A stretch of DNA of 64,000 bases from an uncultured Clostridia bacterium (GCA_947585745.1 CANPXF010000009.1:17887-81886); one strand, 5' to 3'. Positions 24,901 to 33,607 are shown, counted from the stretch's first letter. Notes: generated by a model not told the origin, from the sequence alone. Program-made: numbers and translations.

Positions 24901-24935
24901 TTTATTTACCCCTTCTTATAAAGATTTTTGTAAAG

Positions 24936-26243
24936 TTAAATTGTGCTGTGCTTTTTGGAAAGAGTTTCAACTCTCTTGCCCGAAAGCATATAAACCGCGT
25001 TTACAATCGCGCCTCTAAGCTCATCCAAAGTCAGAACATCATCAACATAGCCGTTTTCTGCCGCTTTTTCAGCGCTTAGGTTTTCAGAAGCAAACTGTTT
25101 TACAACGTCAGCCTGCTGTGAAACAGGCACGTTAAGCTTTTCGGGAGCCGTTATCAGCGCCGCCGCCTCTGGATTAACGGGACTTATCACAGCCTCGGGA
25201 AGCGCGTAAACTACGTCGGCGTTAGCTCCCTCACCCGCAAGTGCGATATACAGCGCGCCTACGGCAGTACCCGTTACAACAGAAATTTTGACTGTGGTGG
25301 CTTCCGCGTAAGCGGAGCTTACCTTTACCGCCGATTTAATATCCTCAAATCCGTTTGAGTTTACAAATGTAATCAACTTAATTGAAAAAGCGTCGCAAAA
25401 CCTTACGAACTTAGCGATTTTATTTGCGTCGTCAGACGTCAGCTTTTTACCGAGAGTATTTACAATTCCTACAGGCTCGCCGTTAATTCTTGCGAAAACT
25501 GTTCTCGCGTACTTTCCGTATGAAACCGAAAGCCTGTAGATAGAACCCGCGTCGGCAGTTTTGTGAACAACACAGCCGTCACTTTCGGGGGCTGTTTCTT
25601 CAAAAGTATAGGTTTCGGTAATATTATTTTCAGGAAGATAATTTATAAGCTCTCTCGCCTTTTCAATCGCGTCGTCTTCTGTTTTTGCAACAACGGAAAC
25701 AATACCGTTTTCCGCATTATATTCAATATCGGAGTTCTTTCCCGTCGTATCAAGTGAAAGCCTTGCGTTCTTTTCAGCAATAACAAAATCAGCGCTTACG
25801 GCGTTTAAAGCGCCTGTACCGATACAATCTCCGAGTACAACGGAAATCTGCGGAACTACGCCCGAAAGCTTTGAAGCGCTGTTAAGCACCTCGCCGTAGC
25901 CTGCCAAAAGAGCGTTGCCCTCATCAAGACGACCGCCCTTGCTGTTATAAAAGCCTACTACGATTGAGCCTGTTTTAAGAGCTAAATCATAAATTTTCTT
26001 GATTTTCGCCGCTTGAGCCTTACTCATAGCCCCGCCGCAAAAATCTCCGTTTTGAGCAAAAGCAAAAACTGATTTACCGTTAACCTCGCCGTAGCCTGCG
26101 ACAACCTCGGCATAAGTATCCTTGGATTTTGCGAGAGTGTCCACACTCGTAAACTCTCCGCCGTCAAAAAAGGCTGTAAGAGTTTTGCAGGCGGAAGTCT
26201 TCCCGATAGCAGTTTTAGCCTGAGTTATATTCTCAATACTCAT
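24936..26243 (-). CDS. Carboxyltransferase subunit (acyl-CoA carboxylase/decarboxylase type), divergent
   Basis: A 435-residue protein with two crotonase-like halves of the biotin-dependent carboxyltransferase family (PF01039-like). N-half blocks are 'VVAGYGEVNGKSVFAFAQNG' and 'GGRLDEGNALLAGYGEVLN'; C-half blocks are 'ARINGEPVGIVNTLGKK', 'ANKIAKFVRFCDAFSIKLIT' and 'TAVGALYIALAG'. It is about 80 residues shorter than typical MmdA/PccB proteins and is divergent, so the acyl-CoA substrate is uncertain. The start is ATG 26243 with the ribosome binding site TGGAGG; the longer frame to 26306 has none. It is the first gene of the three-gene operon with the biotin carrier and oadA. This set resembles a transcarboxylase (12S, 1.3S, 5S) or part of a decarboxylase. 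Confidence 0.83.
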   Translation of the reverse strand: MSIENITQAKTAIGKTSACKTLTAFFDGGEFTSVDTLAKSKDTYAEVVAGYGEVNGKSVFAFAQNGDFCGGAMSKAQAAKIKKIYDLALKTGSIVVGFYNSKGGRLDEGNALLAGYGEVLNSASKLSGVVPQISVVLGDCIGTGALNAVSADFVIAEKNARLSLDTTGKNSDIEYNAENGIVSVVAKTEDDAIEKARELINYLPENNITETYTFEETAPESDGCVVHKTADAGSIYRLSVSYGKYARTVFARINGEPVGIVNTLGKKLTSDDANKIAKFVRFCDAFSIKLITFVNSNGFEDIKSAVKVSSAYAEATTVKISVVTGTAVGALYIALAGEGANADVVYALPEAVISPVNPEAAALITAPEKLNVPVSQQADVVKQFASENLSAEKAAENGYVDDVLTLDELRGAIVNAVYMLSGKRVETLSKKHSTI

Positions 26244-26368
26244 ATTAATCCTCCATTTCATTATTACCAAATGTCCCTTATAATGAAACATTAAAAACAT
26301 AATCAATTTAAAAAGGAAAATATTCTTTCAAATTAAAGAAACAAATCCACATTTTGCATATCAATACA

Positions 26369-26397
26369 ATTATATTACAAACAAAATAAAATCGCAA
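26369..26397 (-). promoter_or_regulatory. Promoter of the carboxyltransferase operon
   Basis: A -35 TTGCGA (26392-26397) and a -10 TATAAT (26369-26374) with a 17-base spacer. It leaves an untranslated leader of about 120 bases in which I see no recognised riboswitch. Confidence 0.7.
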
Positions 26398-26400
26398 GAA

Positions 26401-26433
26401 AAAAGTGCGCAAAATCCAAATTTGCACACTTTT
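26401..26433 (-). terminator. Terminator after rluB
   Basis: AAAAGTGTGC pairs with GCGCACTTTT (one wobble) around a 13-base loop on the minus strand, followed by TT, then CTT. It is about 60 bases past the rluB stop codon. Confidence 0.8.
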
Positions 26434-26494
26434 AATATTAATTTAATTATAACAGCCTTTTATTTGTAAAAAATTATAAAATCAAGGCCAAAAA

Positions 26495-27244
26495 CTAAAT
26501 CTGATACTTAGAAGGAGAAGGATTTGCGGAAAGCTTTTTTACCTCGTCAACGGTTAAATCTCTCCACATTCCTCTTTTAAGCTTACCCATTTTTACTGAA
26601 CCGACGGAAATCCTTTTAAGACGCAACACCTCAATATCGAAATTTTCACACATCTTTCGTATTTCCCGGTTTCTTCCCTCGCGTAAAACAATTTCAACAT
26701 TAGCCCTCTCATCTCCCCTGCTGATAACTCTGACCTCGCAGGGAGCGGTTTTTCTTCCGTCTATCATAACGCCCTTCATAATTTTTTTTGCAACATCGTC
26801 GGGCATATCGGGCTTTACCGTAACGCGGTACACCTTATTAATCTGCTTTTTGGGGTGCATTACAATGTTTGCAAAGTCGCCGTCGTTCGTCATAAGCAAC
26901 ATTCCCTCGGAATCCTTATCGAGCCGTCCGACGGGATAAATGCGTTCGGGAATATCCTTCACCAAATCCGCAACGCATTTTCTTCCCCTTTCATCACTCA
27001 TAGTAGTGACATAACCCCTCGGCTTGTTGAGCATTATGTAACGCTTACCGCCTTTTTTCTTTATAACGATACGTTTATTATGAACGTAAACCTTATCGGC
27101 GTCGGGATTTACTTTGTCGCCGATACGGGCAACTCTGCCGTTTACCTTAACGGCTCCGTTTTCAATCAGTGTTTCGGATTTACGGCGTGACGCCACACCG
27201 CATTCCGCCATAAATTTTTGCAGTCTTTCTAATTTAGAACGCAT
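26495..27244 (-). CDS. rluB: rRNA pseudouridine synthase, RluB/RsuA family
   Basis: A 249-residue pseudouridine synthase. An N-terminal S4 RNA-binding domain (about 3-50, 'RLQKFMAECGVASRRKSE') is followed by the catalytic domain with the nucleophile Asp109 in 'PVGRLDKDSEGMLL' and the closing block 'EGRNREIRKMCENF'. In Bacillus the equivalent enzyme modifies 23S rRNA. It is the last gene of the conserved segregation/sporulation cluster scpAB-DUF2953-gerW-dacF-rluB. It overlaps dacF by 11 bases, with the ribosome binding site AAAGGA inside the end of dacF. Choice between RluB and RsuA specificity is by gene context. Confidence 0.92.
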   Translation of the reverse strand: MRSKLERLQKFMAECGVASRRKSETLIENGAVKVNGRVARIGDKVNPDADKVYVHNKRIVIKKKGGKRYIMLNKPRGYVTTMSDERGRKCVADLVKDIPERIYPVGRLDKDSEGMLLMTNDGDFANIVMHPKKQINKVYRVTVKPDMPDDVAKKIMKGVMIDGRKTAPCEVRVISRGDERANVEIVLREGRNREIRKMCENFDIEVLRLKRISVGSVKMGKLKRGMWRDLTVDEVKKLSANPSPSKYQI

Positions 27245-28358
27245 TATTAAAAAATCCTTTTATATTATCCCATATAGATTTATTTTCTTTAACTATACTG
27301 TTATCGGTTATTACGCTAAGATTATGTTCGGCAATTTTTTTGCCGTTTAAGCTGTATATGATTTTGCCTACATTCTCCCCCGATTTAAGCGGAGCGTATA
27401 AGAAATTATCAAGCATTATTACTCTTTTAACCTTATCAAAATCGCTCGACTTAACAACCACGTTGGTAACAGCTTCACCGCCGACAGAGGTTTTATCTTC
27501 TTTTCCGCCTACGGTGTCAACATCGAGGAAAAAATCCCTGTCGTCTAACGACTTCATACGGTAATTTTCAAATCCGTAATTATACATAGAGGTATGGTCG
27601 TTCCAATCGCGCCTGTCGTTAAATGTTGCCGCGATAAGAGTTAAGCCGTCTTTTTTTGCCGCCGTTACGAGGCATCGTCCCGCCGCCATTGTATAGCCTG
27701 TTTTTCCGCCGATACAATACTCATAGGTCGAGAGGAGTCTGTTATGATTTGAATAGGTAGTAATTTTATTTTTTGGCTCAATAAAGCTTACCGTTTCCGT
27801 TCTTAGCGAAGTAAGTCTTTGAAATTCCGAGTTCTTCATAGCCTCCGCCATAAGAAGGGCCATATCGTAAGCAGTTGTGTAATGATTCTTGTCATCAAGA
27901 CCGCTCGGAGTTACAAAGTTGGTATTTTTCATACCTATTTTCTTTGCTCGTTCGGTCATAAGCTCGCCGAACTTATCCTTGCTTCCCGCTATTGTAATCG
28001 CCGCCGCGTTCGCCGCGTCATTTCCCGAACAAAGAAGTATTCCTACTGCCAAATCACGCAAGGTTACCACTTCGCCGAGCTTTAAATACATACTGCTTCC
28101 CTCGGCAATCATATCCTTTGTAAACTTAACCTGTTTGTTGGATTTTTCAGCGTACTCAAGCGTTATCAGCGCCGTCATAATTTTTGTCGTACTTGCGGGC
28201 TTACAGCGTTTATTTTGGTTTTTAGAAAAATAAACCTTGTTATTATCAGGACAGTAAAGCACGGCAGAGCCTGCAGAAACGCTCAACGCCCCGCAATTAA
28301 AGGCAAAACAGCCGAAAGCAAAAACAATGACAGTTAAAAAAGCAAATACTCGTTTCAT
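27234..28358 (-). CDS. dacF: D-alanyl-D-alanine carboxypeptidase (DacF-like)
   Basis: A penicillin-binding DD-carboxypeptidase of 374 residues that trims the terminal D-Ala from peptidoglycan stem peptides outside the membrane. It has a signal peptide (about 1-25), the serine nucleophile motif STTK (Ser56-Lys59), SGN at 111-113 and KTG at 219-221. The C-terminal beta domain and a tail ('SIWDNIKGFFNNAF', likely an amphipathic membrane anchor) follow, as in DacF/PBP5. ATG 28358 is preferred over 28370 because the GGTGAT ribosome binding site lies between them. The gene sits downstream of the sporulation gene gerW in an arrangement conserved in spore formers. Confidence 0.93.
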   Translation of the reverse strand: MKRVFAFLTVIVFAFGCFAFNCGALSVSAGSAVLYCPDNNKVYFSKNQNKRCKPASTTKIMTALITLEYAEKSNKQVKFTKDMIAEGSSMYLKLGEVVTLRDLAVGILLCSGNDAANAAAITIAGSKDKFGELMTERAKKIGMKNTNFVTPSGLDDKNHYTTAYDMALLMAEAMKNSEFQRLTSLRTETVSFIEPKNKITTYSNHNRLLSTYEYCIGGKTGYTMAAGRCLVTAAKKDGLTLIAATFNDRRDWNDHTSMYNYGFENYRMKSLDDRDFFLDVDTVGGKEDKTSVGGEAVTNVVVKSSDFDKVKRVIMLDNFLYAPLKSGENVGKIIYSLNGKKIAEHNLSVITDNSIVKENKSIWDNIKGFFNNAF

Positions 28359-28419
28359 ATTATCACCCATTAATAATATGAAGCAGTTTTCGTTTTTATA
28401 TTATTGACTCATTAAAATT

Positions 28420-28851
28420 CTAAAAAATATCCTCGCCCGTTTCGGCCGCCTCGGAATTTATATCCTCTTTCTTCGGCTTTTCTTTTTTATCCCTTTTGAA
28501 TAAAGCGCTGACTTTATCGACAAGCTCGGGTACCATACCGACAACTCTGTCGGCGGCTCCGTCGTATTTATCAACGGGAATAAGCTTTACTTCTCCGCGG
28601 TACACAGTCAGAAACGCAACAGGCTGAATAGTTACGCCCGCGCCGCTTCCGCCTCCAAAGCAGTCCTTATTATCTTTTTTTGTCGGAAAATCGGAACCGC
28701 CGGAAGCAAATCCATACGACACCTTTGACACGGGAATAATGATAGTACCGTCAGGGGAAGTAATCGGGTCGCCGATAATAGTGTTGACGTCTACCATCTG
28801 TTTAATTTTATCCATCGTTGTGTCCATTAAACCGTTAATAGGATGGTCCAT
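28420..28851 (-). CDS. ytfJ: Sporulation protein GerW (YtfJ)
   Basis: A 143-residue protein of the GerW/YtfJ family, needed for normal spore germination in Bacillus and widespread in Clostridia. The signatures are 'INGLMDTTMDKIKQMVDVNTI', here split by position, then 'GTIIIPVSKVSYGFASGG' and the Gly-rich 'GGGSGAGVTIQPVAFLTV'. The C-terminal 30 residues are Lys/Glu-rich and probably disordered. It lies 12 bases after the DUF2953 gene, as in many genomes, where the pair is thought to act together. It supports a sporulating, or recently sporulating, lineage. Confidence 0.93.
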   Translation of the reverse strand: MDHPINGLMDTTMDKIKQMVDVNTIIGDPITSPDGTIIIPVSKVSYGFASGGSDFPTKKDNKDCFGGGSGAGVTIQPVAFLTVYRGEVKLIPVDKYDGAADRVVGMVPELVDKVSALFKRDKKEKPKKEDINSEAAETGEDIF

Positions 28852-28863
28852 AGCTATTTCTCC

Positions 28864-29502
28864 TTATTTCTTTTTTGGTCTTGCTTTTAAATACAATTTC
28901 AAAGCCGTGAAAGCTTTTGAGAATACAATTTTTAAAATTGAAATAATCCTTATCTTTGCCGTAACCTTTGCTTTCGCAAGGTTTTCAGGCTCATCTGAAA
29001 AATCGGGATTTACATTCACTTCGTATCTGTCTACCCTTACAACATCCGTTATAAGCTTCAACGCAGGGAACAAAACGGCGCACACGCGCCCGTATTTCAC
29101 AGCGGAATCTCCCGCGTCGTCCCCCGCTACCTTGATGTCAATCATGAGCTCGGTAACTGTTATTTTGGAAAATAAATCCTTTAAAGTACCCGATACAAGC
29201 TTTGAGATACTCTTTACAATGTTAAGTATCCCCGAAACGCCCTTCTGTTTTACATATTTTTTTAAATCGAAGGATTTTTGCTTTTCCTTTTTTTCGGGCT
29301 TTTTCTTTTTGGTTTTTGGTTTTGTTTTCTTTTTAGGTTGTACCTTTTTCTCAGGCTTTTGCGGAAGCAGTTTAATCTTTATAAACGCGACCTTTAAGCT
29401 TAAAAACAGCTCGTTATTATAGTCGGCGTAAATATAAATATTAAACAGCATAAGCAAAAACAGCAGTAAAAGCACGCCTGTAATTATATAAAGCGCAAGC
29501 AC
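28864..29502 (-). CDS. DUF2953 domain membrane protein
   Basis: A 212-residue protein with one N-terminal transmembrane helix (about 2-25), a DUF2953-type region and a striking Lys/Pro-rich stretch near 50-80 ('PKKKTKPKTKKKKPEKK'). A central block 'DIKVAGDDAGDSAVKYGRV' near 125-143 and 'VNVNPDFSDEP' near 165-175 are typical of the family, whose members are found beside gerW. The molecular role is unknown, although membership of this cluster suggests a link with sporulation or the envelope. It is 13 bases after scpB. Confidence 0.85.
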   Translation of the reverse strand: MLALYIITGVLLLLFLLMLFNIYIYADYNNELFLSLKVAFIKIKLLPQKPEKKVQPKKKTKPKTKKKKPEKKEKQKSFDLKKYVKQKGVSGILNIVKSISKLVSGTLKDLFSKITVTELMIDIKVAGDDAGDSAVKYGRVCAVLFPALKLITDVVRVDRYEVNVNPDFSDEPENLAKAKVTAKIRIISILKIVFSKAFTALKLYLKARPKKK

Positions 29503-29515
29503 AGCAACTCACCTT

Positions 29516-30103
29516 TTAATCACTCGCAGCCTCGTTTATAATTTCCTCAACTGTCATCTGTATATTTTCCTCCTCATTATCGGACTTTTCGCCGTCCTGA
29601 GGCAGAGGCGGAAGCTCCTCGATTGAGGAAATATTAAAGCAGCGCAAAAAATTTTCGGTAGTTCCGTAGATAAGCGGTCGTCCCGGAAGCTCTAATCGTC
29701 CCTTTTCCTCAATTAAATCCTTTGAGGTAAGAGAACCGATAACTCCCGAACAGTCAACTCCCCTAACCTGTTCGACAAATGATTTTGTCACGGGCTGATT
29801 GTATGCTATAACAGCCAAAACCTCTAACGCCGCTTGCGACAGGGGCGTATTTCTTCTTAAATCCATAACCGTTCTCACGGCGGGAGCAAACTCTTTAACG
29901 CTTACCATTTGATAGCTGTCCTTGAGTCTTATAATAGTAATTCCCCTGTCGGAATTTTCATATTCATTTTTCAGCAATTCGAGGTGTTCTTTAGCCTCGT
30001 TTTCTGAAATTTCAAGCGCTGCCGCAATTCTTGAGGGTTCAACTGATGAACCGTTCGCAAACAAAATTGCCTCTATCGCGCTGTTAATTTTTTCGGTTTT
30101 CAA
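29516..30103 (-). CDS. scpB: Segregation and condensation protein B
   Basis: ScpB, 195 residues, is a winged-helix partner that dimerises and binds ScpA to form the kleisin complex with SMC for chromosome organisation. Typical blocks are 'INSAIEAILFANGSSVEPSRI' near the start (split), 'LSQAALEVLAVIAYNQPVTKS' in the middle and 'LPGRPLIYGTTENFLRCF'. The C-terminal acidic tail is family-like. The start is TTG 30103, directly after GGAGGG; the longer frame to 30151 lies within scpA and carries a non-homologous peptide. It overlaps the end of scpA by 20 bases, which fits translational coupling of the two subunits. Confidence 0.93.
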   Translation of the reverse strand: MKTEKINSAIEAILFANGSSVEPSRIAAALEISENEAKEHLELLKNEYENSDRGITIIRLKDSYQMVSVKEFAPAVRTVMDLRRNTPLSQAALEVLAVIAYNQPVTKSFVEQVRGVDCSGVIGSLTSKDLIEEKGRLELPGRPLIYGTTENFLRCFNISSIEELPPLPQDGEKSDNEEENIQMTVEEIINEAASD

Positions 30104-30818
30104 GTTTTCCCTCCAACATATAAACCTGCGCGTCGTCACCGTCGCCGTCAATACGCACTCGTTTTCCTTTTACAAGCTCAAGCACTGCCAAAAAGGTAGC
30201 CACAAGCTCGCTCCTTTCGTTAACAGCGGTAAAAAGCTCCTGATATTTTACCCGCTTTCCGTGCCACAAGCGGCGCATTACGCTTATTATACGCGCGTTT
30301 ACGGAAACTATTTTTCTTTCGATAATTCCCGAAAATGCCGAATGCGGAGGCGGCAGCTTTCTTTTACCCCTGCCGACAGCGTCAATATATCCCTTTACAA
30401 TATCATCGGGGTCGTGCTTTCGATTATACGTAAGGTCAAATTTAACGGGAGACGCGTCTTTATAAAATGTATCAAAGTCGTAAATTCCGCTCATTTTATC
30501 GGCAATTTCTTTGCAAAGCTGATATTCGATAAGCTGCCCCGAAAGTTCTTTTTTAAGCTCCTCGGCTTCCTCCTCGTGTTTCGGCAGAAGCATTGCGGAT
30601 TTAATATAGACAAGTCTTGACGCCATAGCGAGAAACTCGCTCGCTATATCCATCTGATTTTCCCGCATCAGCTTAATCTGCTCCATATACTGGTCTAAAA
30701 GCTCGGAAATCTGAATATCATAAATATTTATTTTATTTTTGGCAATCAAGCTTAAAAGAAGGTCAAGCGGACCCTCATAACATTCAAGCTTATAGTTAAG
30801 CTGAGGTATAACGTCCAT
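30084..30818 (-). CDS. scpA: Segregation and condensation protein A
   Basis: ScpA, 244 residues, is the kleisin subunit of the SMC-ScpAB condensin. The N-terminal SMC-neck binding region is unmistakable: 'LECYEGPLDLLLSLIAKNKI' near 11-30, then 'IYDIQISELLDQYM' and 'SEFLAMASRLVYIKSAMLLP'. The middle contains a charged linker and the C-terminus is the winged helix that contacts the SMC cap. The gene lies 9 bases after the site-2 protease gene and runs into scpB, an arrangement seen in many Clostridia. Confidence 0.95.
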   Translation of the reverse strand: MDVIPQLNYKLECYEGPLDLLLSLIAKNKINIYDIQISELLDQYMEQIKLMRENQMDIASEFLAMASRLVYIKSAMLLPKHEEEAEELKKELSGQLIEYQLCKEIADKMSGIYDFDTFYKDASPVKFDLTYNRKHDPDDIVKGYIDAVGRGKRKLPPPHSAFSGIIERKIVSVNARIISVMRRLWHGKRVKYQELFTAVNERSELVATFLAVLELVKGKRVRIDGDGDDAQVYMLEGKLENRKN

Positions 30819-30826
30819 AAACTATC

Positions 30827-31504
30827 CTAAAATGCAATAAACGGCAGACTTGTCAGCCACATAATAAATTCAGTCAAAGCGTTTTCTATAATACCAAGCG
30901 GTAAAATATTAAACCAAACAAGCACAATAATTATGCCGAAAAAGATATTCTCATATCTGTAGAAAGTATAAACCCACTTATCAGGTAAAAACATAAACAG
31001 AACCTTTGAGCCGTCAAGCGGAGGAATAGGAATAAGATTAAAAACCGCAAGACAGATGTTAAGCAGAACATAATACCCAAAAAACATAAAAATATAAGGT
31101 CCGATTACGCTCGTAATAATAAAATCAGGCGCAAACACATAAAGAGCGTTTAAAATTAGTCCGCCTAAAATTGCGGCTACAAGATTAGCCGCAGGACCGG
31201 CAAGCGCGGATATACCCATTCCTACCTTTGGGTTTTTAAAATTTCTGTCGTTAATCGGAACGGGCTTTGCCCAACCGAATCCGATTAAGATAATCAATAA
31301 CGCTCCGACAGGGTCAATATGCTCTATTGGATTAAGGGTTAGTCTTTTCCGGTACTTTATGCTCGTATCTCCAAGCTTATAGGCGACAAACGCGTGAGCC
31401 CATTCGTGAAACGGCATAACCAAAAATATTACGACCAGAGACGCGAAAATATCAACAAGCGCGGTAGCAAAATCAAGGTTTCCCGATAATAAAGACAGAA
31501 GCAT
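30827..31504 (-). CDS. Site-2 protease family membrane protein
   Basis: A 225-residue intramembrane metalloprotease of the M50/S2P group, short form without PDZ domain. The zinc ligands are in 'PFHEWAHAFVAYKLGD' (HEWAH at 33-37) and in the later 'NLIPIPPLDGSKVL' (Asp ligand). Four or more hydrophobic helices surround these. Members of this short group occur just upstream of scpA; their substrate is generally unknown. I choose ATG 31504 because GGGGAG precedes it by about nine bases, while the in-frame ATG at 31534 has no ribosome binding site. It is the first gene of the cluster down to rluB. Confidence 0.9.
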   Translation of the reverse strand: MLLSLLSGNLDFATALVDIFASLVVIFLVMPFHEWAHAFVAYKLGDTSIKYRKRLTLNPIEHIDPVGALLIILIGFGWAKPVPINDRNFKNPKVGMGISALAGPAANLVAAILGGLILNALYVFAPDFIITSVIGPYIFMFFGYYVLLNICLAVFNLIPIPPLDGSKVLFMFLPDKWVYTFYRYENIFFGIIIVLVWFNILPLGIIENALTEFIMWLTSLPFIAF

Positions 31505-31542
31505 AGTATATATCTCCCCTATTCTAATTAACATTCTGTTTT

Positions 31543-31571
31543 ATTGTATCATATAACATCAAAAATAACAA
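31543..31571 (-). promoter_or_regulatory. Promoter of the S2P-scpAB-rluB cluster
   Basis: A -35 TTGTTA (31566-31571) and a -10 TACAAT (31543-31548) with a 17-base spacer, divergent from the rpmB promoter. Confidence 0.6.
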
Positions 31572-31595
31572 GTATGTAATTTTTTTAAAAATCTA

Positions 31596-31624
31596 TTGCA
31601 TTTTTCGTCAATATCATTTATAAT
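31596..31624 (+). promoter_or_regulatory. Promoter of rpmB
   Basis: A -35 TTGCAT (31596-31601) and a -10 TATAAT (31619-31624) with a 17-base spacer, followed by the ribosome binding site AAGGAGGTG at 31658-31666. Confidence 0.75.
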
Positions 31625-31673
31625 ACAGTAGTTAGTTATGTAATTTGGTATTTTTATAAGGAGGTGCAGACAC

Positions 31674-31862
31674 ATGGCAAAATGTGATTACTGCGGCAAG
31701 GGTGTAACTTTTGGAATTAAAGTTTCTCATTCACACAGACGTTCAAACAGAACTTGGAAGCCGAATGTTCAGCGAGTAAAGGCTATTGTTGACGGCTCTC
31801 CGAAGCACGTTTACGCTTGTACAAGATGCTTACGTTCCGGCAAGGTTGAACGCGCTATCTGA
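31674..31862 (+). CDS. rpmB: 50S ribosomal protein bL28 (zinc-binding form)
   Basis: Ribosomal protein bL28, 62 residues, a component of the large subunit near the E site. It carries the sequence 'VSHSHRRSNRTWKPNVQRV' and two CxxC pairs, 'CDYCGKG' and 'CTRCLRSG', so it is the zinc-binding (C+) paralogue. In organisms with both versions the C- form is induced under zinc limitation; only the C+ form is in this window. The gene stands alone with a strong promoter, a near-perfect Shine-Dalgarno sequence and its own terminator. Confidence 0.97.
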   Translation: MAKCDYCGKGVTFGIKVSHSHRRSNRTWKPNVQRVKAIVDGSPKHVYACTRCLRSGKVERAI

Positions 31863-31880
31863 TTTATTTTCCGCAAAAGC

Positions 31881-31910
31881 AAGGCTCTGTCAAAAGACAG
31901 AGCCTTTTTT
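31881..31910 (+). terminator. Terminator of rpmB
   Basis: An 11-bp perfect stem AAGGCTCTGTC/GACAGAGCCTT with an AAAA loop, followed by TTTTTT. Confidence 0.93.
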
Positions 31911-31999
31911 GTTATCTGAAAGGTCAAATAACAAATATATTAACCGCACATCAGCGCCGTAAAGCGCTTTTGCGAGGGAAAACATTAAATTTAAAAAGC

Positions 32000-33556
32000 T
32001 TATTTTTTTATCTTTTTAAACGTAAAACCGTTTTTCTTAGCGTACTTATAAGCGGCCGATTTCTTTTCTCCGTAAATTTTAAGATTATAATTCTTATCGT
32101 ATTGATAATCGTACTCATTAATATAACCTAAAGCGCGGTTTTCGATTGATTTAACGGTTTTCGGAATTGTAATTTTATTGAGATTAGGGCAATCCGTGAA
32201 ATCTTTTCTGAATATTTTTCTGACATTTTTTGATATAATAACTTTTTTAAGCTTTCCGCAATTAGAGAAGGTATATCCTTCACTGCTTTTCATAACGGGA
32301 TATTTTACCGTTTGCAGGGCAGAGCAATCGGAGAAAACCTTATAACCCAAATTAAGCTTGCCGTTTTCCTTAAATGAAAGCTTTTTAAGTCCGTCGCAGT
32401 CACAGAACGCTTCTTCTGATATTAAGGTCACGTTTTTCGGAATAGTTATGCTTTCAAGATTATCATTTTTCATAAATGCAAATTCCTTAATCTTTCTAAG
32501 TGTGGAGGGAAAGCTTACATTCTTAACCTTGCTCTCATAAAACGCGTATTTTCCTATTGTTTTCAGTCCCTTGTTAAGCTTTACCGTTTTTAACTTGTAG
32601 TTTCCGCAGAAAGCTCTGTTGGAAATTTCCGCAACGGTTTTTAGGCTTGTGAATTTTTTATCCGTCTTTCCACCGGGATATGTTATTAGCTTTGTTTTCT
32701 TTTTATTATACAGCACACCGCTTTTGCCCGAAAAGCTTTTATTTTTCTTGTCGACTGTTATTGACTTAAGCTTAACGCAGTTATTAAACGAATTATCTCC
32801 TATTTTTTTAATATTCTTTCCGATTAAAACCTTTTCAAGTCCCGATTTAAAAAACGCGCTGTTTCCGATTGTCGTTATTTTGTTATGAATTGAGATTTTT
32901 GTAAGCGCCTTATTATAAGCAAATGTCCTGCTTGGAATCGTGGAAATATTTTTACCGAGCTTAGCGCTTTTCAGCGAGGAACACCCATTAAATATGTCAT
33001 AACCCAAGCTTCTTACATTATCGGGAATGTCTATACTTTCCAGGGAACTGCAGTTAGCAAAAGCCTCGTCACCTATTTCAATAACCTTTTGGGGAATGTT
33101 TATACTTTTAAGACTTTCACAATTTGTAAAAAGTCCGTATTCTATACTGCGAATATTTGACGGCAGTTTTATATCGGAGAGATTATGGCATCCATTAAAA
33201 GCTCTTTGTCTGATTGTCGTAACACTATCGGGAATTTCAATTTTTCTTAGGGATTCATCTTCGGAAAACGCCATAAAACCTATTGAGATAACACTCTTTG
33301 GAACAACAACGCTCTCAAGAGTTTTATTAAAAGCAAAGCTGTATTCCCCGATTGTGCTGACCAAATGGCCGTCAATTTTACCGGGAATTGTAATTTCCTT
33401 GTCATTTCCCTTGTAATCGGTAATAACAATCGTGTCGTTCGCAAGTAAATCGTATTTAAAATCTTTCAGCTCATAAGCCCCCGCTGAAAAAGGTAATGCT
33501 GTTAAAATACTGAAAATCAAAATTGTTGATAAAAGAATAGATAATAATTTTTTCAT
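32000..33556 (-). CDS. Secreted BspA-type leucine-rich-repeat protein
   Basis: A 518-residue exported protein with a signal peptide (about 1-27, 'KLLSILLSTILIFSILTALP') and roughly eighteen LRR_5 units of about 23 residues. Examples are 'IPDSVTTIRQRAFNGCHNLS', 'LPSNIRSIEYGLFTNCESLK' and 'IPQKVIEIGDEAFANCSSLE'. A short irregular segment near 265-300 ('VDKKNKSFSGKSGVLYNKKK') interrupts the repeats, as in other proteins of this group. There is no dockerin, LPXTG or SLH anchor; the end is a basic 'AAYKYAKKNGFTFKKIKK', a common cap of this family. Such proteins are usually adhesins or surface-recognition factors; the ligand is unknown. The ribosome binding site GGAGG precedes ATG 33556. A 31-residue ORF lies just upstream on the same strand. 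Confidence 0.9.
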   Translation of the reverse strand: MKKLLSILLSTILIFSILTALPFSAGAYELKDFKYDLLANDTIVITDYKGNDKEITIPGKIDGHLVSTIGEYSFAFNKTLESVVVPKSVISIGFMAFSEDESLRKIEIPDSVTTIRQRAFNGCHNLSDIKLPSNIRSIEYGLFTNCESLKSINIPQKVIEIGDEAFANCSSLESIDIPDNVRSLGYDIFNGCSSLKSAKLGKNISTIPSRTFAYNKALTKISIHNKITTIGNSAFFKSGLEKVLIGKNIKKIGDNSFNNCVKLKSITVDKKNKSFSGKSGVLYNKKKTKLITYPGGKTDKKFTSLKTVAEISNRAFCGNYKLKTVKLNKGLKTIGKYAFYESKVKNVSFPSTLRKIKEFAFMKNDNLESITIPKNVTLISEEAFCDCDGLKKLSFKENGKLNLGYKVFSDCSALQTVKYPVMKSSEGYTFSNCGKLKKVIISKNVRKIFRKDFTDCPNLNKITIPKTVKSIENRALGYINEYDYQYDKNYNLKIYGEKKSAAYKYAKKNGFTFKKIKK

Positions 33557-33607
33557 AATTTTTCCTCCAAGAACTTTATGTATTTTTTGTTTGTTCAGCG
33601 CTTTGTC

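Noticed and set aside
26244..26368. Riboswitch in the 120-base leader of the carboxyltransferase operon
   Set aside because: The leader is AT-rich, with no conserved aptamer words and no terminator; I see nothing specific.
31911..31999. Terminator for the LRR gene
   Set aside because: A small AGCGC/GCGCT inverted repeat near 31950-31970 is present but lacks a U-tract, so I do not call it.
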